NCBI RefSeq assembly: GCF_016522065.1
Contig: NZ_JAEHFV010000002.1
Coordinates: 62,001-126,000, forward strand
DNA: 64,000 nt
Direction: 5' to 3'
DNA from: Flavobacterium agrisoli
Lineage (GTDB): Bacteria; Bacteroidota; Bacteroidia; Flavobacteriales; Flavobacteriaceae
Part shown: in pieces, positions 56,637 to 64,000 of the stretch
Position numbering within the stretch: position 1 is the first letter of the stretch
Layout: each line of letters starts with the position of its first letter
The notes under the pieces: model-generated
What the model was told of the DNA's origin: nothing
Database searches by the model: none
The model's input: the letters and a program-made list of their open reading frames with translations, nothing else
Made by a program: the position numbers and the translations under genes

Positions 56637-57473
56637 TTATATTTTTCCTGTAAATCCGTTGTAAATCATGTTTAAAGCCAAGAACATAATTAAGACGGCA
56701 AAAAACACCTTTAGCTTTTGTGTATCTGTTTTTAGCAAAACCCTGGTTCCGAGTAACGCACCTAACAAAACACCTATAACTACTGGCATGCAAATAGCGG
56801 GTACCACATACCCTTTTTGAATGTAAATAAGCGCACTGGCCATTGCCGTTACGCCCATCATAAAATTACTGGTGGTTGTGGATACCTTAAACGGAATTTT
56901 CATAATGGTATCCATCGCAATTACTTTAAAAGCACCAGAACCAATCCCCAACAAACCCGACATCATGCCAGCCACTCCCATCATAGTGAAACCGCCCACA
57001 ACATTTTGAACGCCATACGGAATGTGTTTCCCTTTGTGATCTTGATACGTTGCGGCTAGTTGTAGTTTTTGAGCCATTAAACTCGACTCCAAAATAATGC
57101 GTTCTTGTTTTCTTCTGAGCGAATTAAATGCCGAAAACAAAAGGGTTAAACCAAATACAATTGCAATAAATGAAGTTGGTAAAACTGCCGAAAGCAGGGC
57201 ACCCACAATAGCACCTAAAGTGGTGGAAATTTCTAAAAAGATACCCAATCGTATGTTGGCTATTCCTTCTTTAACATAAGCCGCAGCAGCACCGGTTGAA
57301 GTAGCCACTACCGAAACCAATGCCGCGCCGATGGCATAATGAATATCCACTCCTAACAACAATGTCAATAGCGGAATAATCACTATACCACCACCTAAGC
57401 CCGACAAAGAACCAACAAAACCTGCTACGACTGCGCCTACAAGCACCGCGAGCGTAAAAAATAAAACCGTCAT
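56637..57473 (-). CDS. TauE/SafE family anion exporter
   Basis: 278 aa from the ATG at 57473 (MTVLFFTLAVL); the longer frame uses TTG. Eight hydrophobic segments with the family repeats GSLSGLGGGIVIIPLLTLLLG and MSGLLGIGSGAFKVIAMD. Members move sulfite, sulfoacetate or other small anions across the inner membrane; the substrate here is unknown. Operon with the DUF1634 gene. Confidence 0.88.
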   Translation of the reverse strand: MTVLFFTLAVLVGAVVAGFVGSLSGLGGGIVIIPLLTLLLGVDIHYAIGAALVSVVATSTGAAAAYVKEGIANIRLGIFLEISTTLGAIVGALLSAVLPTSFIAIVFGLTLLFSAFNSLRRKQERIILESSLMAQKLQLAATYQDHKGKHIPYGVQNVVGGFTMMGVAGMMSGLLGIGSGAFKVIAMDTIMKIPFKVSTTTSNFMMGVTAMASALIYIQKGYVVPAICMPVVIGVLLGALLGTRVLLKTDTQKLKVFFAVLIMFLALNMIYNGFTGKI

Positions 57474-57548
57474 ATTATATTCATTTTGAATAAAGGAAAA
57501 GCTCCACAAAAAAGTTCTAGTAGCTGTAAACTAAAAATCGTTCTAGTG

Positions 57549-60500
57549 TTATTTCTGTTTGTTTTTATAACTTAAATAAAACACTTGCGGCAAAACGGTT
57601 AACGATAAAATCATACAAACCAATAATCCGCCCACAATCATAATGGCCAACGGCTTTTGAATTTCAGAGCCCATTCCGGTGGAGAGCGCCGCAGGCAAAA
57701 GTCCCAAAGAACCCATTAATGCAATCATCACAATAGGTCTAATTCGGTTATAGACACCATTTGAAATGGCTTCTTTTAACGGCATTTTTTTCTTTAGATT
57801 TTCTTTGATAATTCCGATTAACACAATGCTATCGATAGCACTTACTCCAAACAAAATTATAAATCCGATACCGGCCGAAATTCCAAAAACAGTACCCGTA
57901 ACCCAAAGCGATATAAACCCTCCAATAAAGGCATACGGCATGGTACTTACAGCAATAAGTGTATCCTTAAAATTACCAAAATTAAAATACAGCAAAAACA
58001 AAATGAGCACCAAAACTACCGGAACAATTAACGCCAATTGTTTGGTGGCGCGTTCTTTACTTTCAAACTCACCGGCCCATTTCATTACGTTTTCTTTCGG
58101 CAAATGCACTTCGGCTTCTACCTTTTTTTTGGCCTCAACAATGGTACTGCCTAAATCCCTTCCTTCGATATTAAAGCCAATGGCAATATATCGACTGTTG
58201 CCTTCTCTGTAAATAAAAGTCGGTCCCGTTTGGTAATCAATCGTAGCGATTTCTTTTAACGGAATTCGTTTTCCATCGGTAGTCGGAATCAAAATACTTT
58301 CAATTTTTTCTTTAGAATTCCGATATTCTTTTTGAAAGCGAATGCGGATGTCAAACATTTTTTCTTGGTCGTAAAATGTAGAAGCCGCCTGCCCTCCAAT
58401 GGCCATTGCAATTACTGCCTGTGCGTCGGCAGTGGTGATGGCGTAACGGGCCATTTTTTCGTCGTGCAATTGAATTCGGAGTTCGGGTAAACCGATATTT
58501 TTGTACACGTTTACATCTTCTATACCGCGTACTTTTTCGATACAGTTAGCTACTTTTTGAGCCATGGCTTCTAATTCAAACAAATCGTTTCCAAAAATTT
58601 TAATCACCAACGGACTTTTTACTCCAGCCACGTATTCTTCGACATTATCTTGAATAGGCTGACTGAATCCGAAATTAATTCCGGGATAAATTTCTAGCTT
58701 TTCTTTTATCTCGGCTATGAGTTCGTTTTTACTGATTTTTCTTTTCCAATCCGATTCGGGTTTTAATTCGATGTGAAATTCGATATTAAAAAAACCGGTA
58801 GGATCAGTTCCGTCATTGGGTCTGCCGGTTTGCGACAAAATAAACTTTACTTCGTCAAAATCGCGAATGGATTTTTTCATTTCTTGCGTTAACCGAACCG
58901 ACTCATCGAGATTAATACTGTTGGGCAAAGTCGCTCGAAGGTAAATAGCCCCTTCGTTCAATTTCGGAATAAATTCGGAACCGTAAAAAGCAAATCTTCC
59001 CATACAAAGAAGAAGTAAAGCTAAAAACAAACCAATTGTCCATTTTCTTTTGGCCGTGCTAAACAAAAACAATTGGAATAAATTTTCTCTAAAAAAACGA
59101 GTAATCCTATTTTCTTTCTCTACAATATTTTTCGTTAGCAAGACTTTGCACATGGCTGGCACGTAAGTCAAGCATAAAATTAGCGACCCTAATAAGGCAT
59201 ATCCTAATGTAAAAGCCAAAGGCGAGAACATTTTTCCTTCGACTTTTTGGAAAGAAAAAATCGGTAAAAGGGCTACAATTAAAATGATTAAAGCAAAAAA
59301 GATGTAAGTTGCCACACTGCCAACACTCTTTTTTATAAGTCCCATTTTAGACATTTTATTGAACCGTTCCATGCCAATTTGATGCGCTTTAGTTTCGAGC
59401 GAAACAAAAACCTGCTCTACAATTACAAGGGTTCCTTCGAGCAGCAAACCGAAGTCTAAAGCTCCCATCGAAATTAAATTGGCAGGCAGTCCTTGAATGC
59501 GCAACATGATGATGGCAAACAAAAAAGCTAGCGGAATAACCGATGCCACAATTACCGTGGTACGCCAATTGTATAAAAAGATAAATACGATTAAAGACAC
59601 CAATAAAACACCTTCAACTAAGTTTTTGCTAACGGTATGCACGGTGTGATTCACCAATTCGGTACGGTCGATAAAAGGCACAATTTGTACATTCGAGGGC
59701 AGAATTCTTTCGTTTAATTCGATTACTCTTTCGCGTAATTTTTGAATTACATCGCCTGGATTTTCGCCTCGCAGCATGATTACAATTCCTTCGACTACAT
59801 CGCTGTCTTGATCCAAACCAGCCTGTCCCAAACGCGGTTTTGCAGAAATGGAAACTTCGGCAACATGTTTAACCAATATGGGGGTGTTTTTGACCGTTTT
59901 GATTAAAATATTGCCAATATCGTCAACCTTATCAATCAATCCAACTCCACGCACTACATACGCTTGATTGCCACGCTGAATGACATCGCCCCCAACGTTG
60001 ATGTTGCTTTTGGAAACAGCTTCGAAAACATCTAAAGCCGATAAATCGTAATTGCTCAATTCGGTGGGGTTGATTTTAATTTCGAAGGTTTTTTCTTCGC
60101 CACCAAAGCTCACAACATCGGCCACTCCAGGAACCGAAACCAATTCGCGTTCGATAACCCAATCTTGTAAAGCCGTAACTTCTTTTATCGGCAAATCGCT
60201 TTTGATAACGTATCTGAAAATTTCGCCCGTTGCCCCAGATGGTGGGTCAATTTCAGCATCACTCCCTTCTGGCAATTCAATATTATGCAATCGGTTAGAA
60301 GCGTATTGTTGCGCATAAAAATCTGCTACCTCATCCTCAAATAAAACGGTCACCACCGACAATCCGAACAGCGAAATGGAACGTACCTCCGCTTTTTTCG
60401 GAATTGTATTCATGGCTTTGGTGATGGGTAAGGTGATGAATTTTTCGACCTCTTCGGCACTACGACCTGGCCATTGCGTAATGATTCGTGCTCGTGTGTT

Positions 60501-60638
60501 GGTTACATCTGGAAAAGCTTCGATGGGTGTTTTTATATAACTAACTACACCCGCCACCAAAAGTGCTGCTGTTAAAAAGAATATTATTAGCGAATTTTTT
60601 AGTGAAAAGGAAACGATATTTTGAACTAATTTTTGCAT
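57549..60638 (-). CDS. CzcA/CusA-type heavy-metal RND efflux pump
   Basis: 1029 aa from the ATG at 60638 (MQKLVQN); the TTG frame adds two residues. Two six-helix repeats with large periplasmic loops; typical SLKNSLIIFFLTAALLVAGV start, TPIEAFPDVT, and the TM4 motif DFGLLLEGTLVIVEQ. The second acidic residue of that motif is Glu where CzcA usually has Asp, which may mark another metal specificity. It works with the adaptor and TolC-like genes directly upstream. Confidence 0.95.
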   Translation of the reverse strand: MQKLVQNIVSFSLKNSLIIFFLTAALLVAGVVSYIKTPIEAFPDVTNTRARIITQWPGRSAEEVEKFITLPITKAMNTIPKKAEVRSISLFGLSVVTVLFEDEVADFYAQQYASNRLHNIELPEGSDAEIDPPSGATGEIFRYVIKSDLPIKEVTALQDWVIERELVSVPGVADVVSFGGEEKTFEIKINPTELSNYDLSALDVFEAVSKSNINVGGDVIQRGNQAYVVRGVGLIDKVDDIGNILIKTVKNTPILVKHVAEVSISAKPRLGQAGLDQDSDVVEGIVIMLRGENPGDVIQKLRERVIELNERILPSNVQIVPFIDRTELVNHTVHTVSKNLVEGVLLVSLIVFIFLYNWRTTVIVASVIPLAFLFAIIMLRIQGLPANLISMGALDFGLLLEGTLVIVEQVFVSLETKAHQIGMERFNKMSKMGLIKKSVGSVATYIFFALIILIVALLPIFSFQKVEGKMFSPLAFTLGYALLGSLILCLTYVPAMCKVLLTKNIVEKENRITRFFRENLFQLFLFSTAKRKWTIGLFLALLLLCMGRFAFYGSEFIPKLNEGAIYLRATLPNSINLDESVRLTQEMKKSIRDFDEVKFILSQTGRPNDGTDPTGFFNIEFHIELKPESDWKRKISKNELIAEIKEKLEIYPGINFGFSQPIQDNVEEYVAGVKSPLVIKIFGNDLFELEAMAQKVANCIEKVRGIEDVNVYKNIGLPELRIQLHDEKMARYAITTADAQAVIAMAIGGQAASTFYDQEKMFDIRIRFQKEYRNSKEKIESILIPTTDGKRIPLKEIATIDYQTGPTFIYREGNSRYIAIGFNIEGRDLGSTIVEAKKKVEAEVHLPKENVMKWAGEFESKERATKQLALIVPVVLVLILFLLYFNFGNFKDTLIAVSTMPYAFIGGFISLWVTGTVFGISAGIGFIILFGVSAIDSIVLIGIIKENLKKKMPLKEAISNGVYNRIRPIVMIALMGSLGLLPAALSTGMGSEIQKPLAIMIVGGLLVCMILSLTVLPQVFYLSYKNKQK

Positions 60639-60660
60639 AATCAATTTTTAAAAACGGACA

Positions 60661-61770
60661 TTATTTAGAAGCCGTCAAGCTGTTGTTTTTTAGCTGTTCG
60701 TAAATCAGTAAATGATTTTTGGTAATTACTTTTTCGCCTTCGCTAACACCATTTTCGAAATACAAAAAATCAGCATTTTTTACTTTGAGGTCAATTTTTC
60801 GACATTCTAAACGGCAATCGTCTTTGTAAATGAGTATATAATTTTGGTTGTTGTCAAAAATCAAGGCACTCGTAGGCACCGATGCCAACTCGGTTGTACT
60901 GCTTTTTTTAGCAATGCGTACATCGGCCGTTAATCCGGGTTTTAAATTTAAATTAGCATTATCCATTACAATTCGGGCTTTTAAAACATGTTCATCCGAT
61001 TCAAAAACCTGCGAAAGCTTGGTGATTTTTCCGCTAAAAATAGTGTTTGGATAAGCCGGAATGGTAATTTGCACCTGCATTCCTTCGTGTACATCTTTTA
61101 AATTAGTAGCATACACATTGGCCATCACCCAAACTTTAGAAAGATTTGAAATGGTGAAAAGCGGAATCTCTTCGTTGTTAATTTGCATGCCGGGACTCAT
61201 GTTTTTGGATACAATAAACCCAGCAACCGGCGCTTTGATTTGAAAAACCGATTTCTCGGAGCTTGCACTGTACAAGGCTAAATTTTGTTGCACATTATGC
61301 AAAGAAGCCACCAACACATCCAAATTGCTTTGCGCTTCTACCAATTCTGATTCGGAAGCTATTTTATCTTCAAACAAAACCTGAGTAGTTTGTAACTTGC
61401 GTTTTGCCACGCCAATTTGCGCTTGCAACGTTTTTTGTTCGGCTTGCAAACTGTTTAATTCGCTGCTTTTTATTTCGGCTAAAACCTGTCCTTTTTTGAC
61501 ATAATCGCCTAACGAAAAAAAAGTGTTGGTTATTAAACCACTCACCAAACTCGAAAATTGCACCACATCGTCGGCATTGTATTCAATATTCCCAGTTAAG
61601 GCAAAACTCTCGGAAACGGCTCTTTTTTGCACGGTTTCTATGGTGATTTGTTTTTTTAATTCGGGCGTTATACAAAAAGCAGGTACGGTTTTGGCTGTTT
61701 CTTCTTGTTTTTGAGCACAACCAAAAAGGAGTACTAAAAGAGATAAGTGGACTACAAAATGTTGTTTCAT
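60661..61770 (-). CDS. RND efflux periplasmic adaptor (CzcB/CusB-like) lipoprotein
   Basis: 369 aa. Lipobox LLFGC (Cys18). Barrel-sandwich and hairpin regions: FSSLVSGLITNTFFSLGDYVKKGQVLAEIKS, a coiled coil (about 110-165), then KAPVAGFIVSKNMSPGMQ, beta-barrel and membrane-proximal domain. It links pump and outer-membrane channel. Lies 5 nt after the TolC-like gene and 22 nt before the pump. Confidence 0.94.
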   Translation of the reverse strand: MKQHFVVHLSLLVLLFGCAQKQEETAKTVPAFCITPELKKQITIETVQKRAVSESFALTGNIEYNADDVVQFSSLVSGLITNTFFSLGDYVKKGQVLAEIKSSELNSLQAEQKTLQAQIGVAKRKLQTTQVLFEDKIASESELVEAQSNLDVLVASLHNVQQNLALYSASSEKSVFQIKAPVAGFIVSKNMSPGMQINNEEIPLFTISNLSKVWVMANVYATNLKDVHEGMQVQITIPAYPNTIFSGKITKLSQVFESDEHVLKARIVMDNANLNLKPGLTADVRIAKKSSTTELASVPTSALIFDNNQNYILIYKDDCRLECRKIDLKVKNADFLYFENGVSEGEKVITKNHLLIYEQLKNNSLTASK

Positions 61771-61775
61771 GTTGA

Positions 61776-63059
61776 TTAATTTAGTTCTTGACCGCTCACA
61801 TTTTTAAGCATTTCTAAACGATCATTTAATTCTTTTTTTGTTTCCAATAAAATGGTTTTATTGTTTAAATATGCTTCAACAAAATCCAGATAAATCAGTA
61901 AACTGATGTTTCTTTTTTGAAAATTGGTGTAATAACTAGCTAGGATTTGATCTAAGTTCTCTTCGTAATTCTCGTCTACATTTTCGTAACGTTTTTTCAC
62001 GATTTCAAAATTTTGATACGCCATGATGATTTCCGATTTGGCACTATTAATTTGCGCTTCGTTATTCAATTTACTTTGATCCACAGCCCATTTTGCCGCC
62101 GAAATATTGCCTTTGTTTCGATCAAAAAAAGGAAGGTCAATCGAAAACCCGAAGCCTACGAAATTGTTCATGATATTTCCACCTCGGTCGTACGAGGCTT
62201 CTACTGTAACATCGGGTGTGCGTAGGGCTTTTTCGTAGTCTAATTTTTTAGAATGGTATTGCGTGTTTAAACTAGCCAATTGTACATCGGGCCGATTTTG
62301 AACCAATTGTTCTACACTTTTTTGAAGATCAAATTTTTTAATGGATTCCAAGTCGGGAACTAATCCGTTACCGACAATTTCGATATAGGTATAAGCCGGC
62401 AATTGAAGCAATTTTCGCATTTCGTTTTGCAATGCATTTTGGTCTATTTCGATGGTACTTATTTCGTTTAAAAAAGATAATTCGGTAGCTTTAAGCCGAA
62501 TAAACTCAGCTTGACTAATGGTTCCTAACTGCATTTGTTTGGAATAAGCCCGTATCAAATTGGAAACGGCTTCCAATTGGTTTTGATAAATTGCTTTTTT
62601 GGATTGGTTGAATTGCAGCAACGAAAGGTTGTTTCGGAATTCGGTTTTAAGATTCCGAAGCACATTTTTGTAATATTCCTCGGCCATTGCAGCGCCCACT
62701 TTTTCGATGGCAATCATTTTTTTTCTTTTGCCAGCGGTATACAACAACTGTTCAATGCTGGCTCCAAATTCCTGATTTCTTCCATAATTCCCCCATAAAA
62801 CGGGTAATTGTTCGGAGGTAGCATTACTCCACAAATTAAATTCGTTGACAGATAAAGTGGGATTGGGCCAGACTTTTGCCTGAATAATTTGCGCTTGGGC
62901 AATGTCGATATTTAGTTTTTCGGCCAACAAACCCAAATTGTTTTGCAACAACAAGATTTCGGCGTCATTCCGTTTTAACCGTAAAGTATCCAACACCGAA
63001 TTTTGGGCGTGACTTACATAAGAAAACAGAACTACAAAAGGTATAACGAATCGTTTCAA
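61776..63059 (-). CDS. TolC family outer-membrane efflux protein (CzcC-like)
   Basis: 427 aa. Signal peptide ends near SHAQ; two alpha-hairpin repeats (KLNIDIAQAQIIQAKVWPNPTLSVNEFNLW; FDLQKSVEQLVQNRPDVQLASLNTQYHSKKLDYEKA). Outer-membrane exit duct of the metal efflux system and first gene of the CBA operon. The stretch 63060-63154 before it holds no further gene. Confidence 0.93.
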   Translation of the reverse strand: MKRFVIPFVVLFSYVSHAQNSVLDTLRLKRNDAEILLLQNNLGLLAEKLNIDIAQAQIIQAKVWPNPTLSVNEFNLWSNATSEQLPVLWGNYGRNQEFGASIEQLLYTAGKRKKMIAIEKVGAAMAEEYYKNVLRNLKTEFRNNLSLLQFNQSKKAIYQNQLEAVSNLIRAYSKQMQLGTISQAEFIRLKATELSFLNEISTIEIDQNALQNEMRKLLQLPAYTYIEIVGNGLVPDLESIKKFDLQKSVEQLVQNRPDVQLASLNTQYHSKKLDYEKALRTPDVTVEASYDRGGNIMNNFVGFGFSIDLPFFDRNKGNISAAKWAVDQSKLNNEAQINSAKSEIIMAYQNFEIVKKRYENVDENYEENLDQILASYYTNFQKRNISLLIYLDFVEAYLNNKTILLETKKELNDRLEMLKNVSGQELN

Positions 63060-63154
63060 AAGTTTGCTATTTAATTAAAAGCAAAACTAGTGTGTGGGTA
63101 TTAAGCCCTTCTTTAAGTTACATTAGAAATTGATGAGAACGAATTAGAATTCGA

Positions 63155-64000
63155 TTAGAGTTTTGCGAAAGTAAGCGTAACCGTTGTTCCTTCGTTTTCG
63201 ACAGAAGTAATTTTAAAATCGATGTTGTTTTTGGCCAATAAAATAGCCGCTAGCGAAAGTCCCAAACCGGTTCCTTGCACCTTGCCCACATTGCTTCCTC
63301 TGAAAAAAGTTTCTTTAATGTGTTCCAAATCTTCGTTATTGATACCGCGACCCGAATCGGTAATTTTAAGTTGTACCTTTTCCTGATCTAACAGCAGCTG
63401 AATTTCGATGGATTTTTCAGAATATTTAATGGCATTTTCTACTATATTGTATACGGCAATAGCAATTTCGGATTCATTCCCTTTTACGGTGAGTTTGCTT
63501 TCTTGCTTAATATCGAAAACAACTTTCAGTCGCCCGGCTTCGAGTTGGTTGTTATTGGCCAATTTATCGGTTATATCCCAAATTAATTCATCTACTCTAA
63601 AAATTTCCTTTTGTCCAGTTTCGGTTTTAAGTCCAGAAACGAGTAGTAAAGTGTTTAAAATTTCTTCAATTTCCTGCACATTTTGCAATACTTTTTGTGA
63701 GGTTTCGTGGTATTCGGCCGAGCTCCGTTCCTTTTGACCAAACACTTCCAAATGGCCGGTAATAGAAGCCAAAGGCGTTTTGAATTCGTGCGAAACATAA
63801 TTGATGAAATTTTTTTGCATCTTGAAAGTGTTGGCCAAACGCTGCAGCAAATTATTGTAACTCTCGGTCAAATATTGCAATTCATCTTTGGTATTTAAAT
63901 TGACCATTGTTTGATCTAAAGACGAGGCTTCGATGGCATTGACTTGTTTGACAATGTCGTGAACCGGTTTATAAGCCACTTTAGACAAAAAGAAACTCAG
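63155..64000 (-). CDS. Sensor histidine kinase (partial, runs off the right edge)
   Basis: At least 281 codons; the reading frame is open to the last base (LSFFLSKVAYKPVHDIV, the end of a transmembrane helix going into a HAMP region), so the true start lies beyond the window. HAMP-like linker, HisKA with SHEFKTPLASITGH (phosphorylated His), HATPase_c with NIVENAIKYS, DSGRGI and GTGLGLSLA. Same strand as and directly upstream of the metal efflux operon, so a CusS-like metal sensor is likely; its response regulator should lie to the right of the window. Confidence 0.92.
   Translation of the reverse strand: MSFFLSKVAYKPVHDIVKQVNAIEASSLDQTMVNLNTKDELQYLTESYNNLLQRLANTFKMQKNFINYVSHEFKTPLASITGHLEVFGQKERSSAEYHETSQKVLQNVQEIEEILNTLLLVSGLKTETGQKEIFRVDELIWDITDKLANNNQLEAGRLKVVFDIKQESKLTVKGNESEIAIAVYNIVENAIKYSEKSIEIQLLLDQEKVQLKITDSGRGINNEDLEHIKETFFRGSNVGKVQGTGLGLSLAAILLAKNNIDFKITSVENEGTTVTLTFAKL

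Noticed and set aside
56632..56793. Long N-terminal extension of the DUF1634 protein
   Set aside because: It overlaps the TauE/SafE gene by over 150 nt in another frame and has no domain features.

Overview
The window looks like a piece of a Flavobacteriia chromosome, most likely Flavobacterium or a close relative. The evidence is AT-rich coding DNA, a SusC/SusD pair, a type IX secretion C-terminal signal on a lyase, a fused MurF-alanine racemase, a fused DAHP synthase-chorismate mutase, Bacteroidota-type promoters (TTG, about 19 nt, TAnnTTTG) and almost no Shine-Dalgarno sequences. No rRNA, tRNA, CRISPR array, insertion sequence or phage gene was seen.

Positions 1-33.6 kb are a large polysaccharide utilisation locus (PUL) whose gene content fits rhamnogalacturonan I and related pectin. 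It holds a SusC/SusD uptake pair, a PL11 rhamnogalacturonan lyase, GH28, GH105, GH106 and GH2 enzymes, several GH43-like beta-propeller proteins, two esterases (SGNH/CE12-like and sialate O-acetylesterase-like), an S1 sulfatase, L-rhamnose mutarotase, and three large proteins of unknown activity (DUF4450, a GH65/GH95-like barrel, DUF4861). Two tandem DUF1254/DUF1214 lipoproteins lie between its two halves. No regulator is visible inside the window.

The PUL promoters share one architecture: a direct repeat CAGGA-N5-CAGGA, then exactly 22 nt, then a -7 box TAnnTTTR. It precedes the SGNH-GH2 operon, susCD, the esterase-GH43-rhaM operon and the GH106-GH105-GH43 operon. It also precedes a remote PL1 pectate lyase at 53-56 kb, which ties that gene to the same regulon. 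A sixth copy drives no ORF; it reads into an intrinsic terminator about 150 nt downstream, which suggests a PUL-embedded small RNA.

Positions 33.6-53 kb are mostly housekeeping: dtd, a four-helix-bundle (S23) gene framed by inverted repeats, rsgA, and a Phe/Tyr operon (pheA, aminotransferase, tyrA, DAHP synthase-chorismate mutase). That operon is preceded by what looks like a classical attenuator: a 26-codon leader rich in Phe and Tyr, an 8-bp antiterminator pairing and a terminator directly before pheA. Next come a prolyl oligopeptidase, a histidine-rich TonB receptor with a small His/Cys-rich partner, asd, mscL, murF-alr, membrane and outer-membrane proteins, BON/LysM proteins and a DUF808 protein.

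Positions 53-64 kb hold the secreted pectate lyase, a DUF1634-TauE/SafE pair, and a heavy-metal RND efflux operon (TolC-like, adaptor, CzcA/CusA-like pump). A sensor histidine kinase runs off the right edge. All identifications are by reading the sequence; none was checked by database search.
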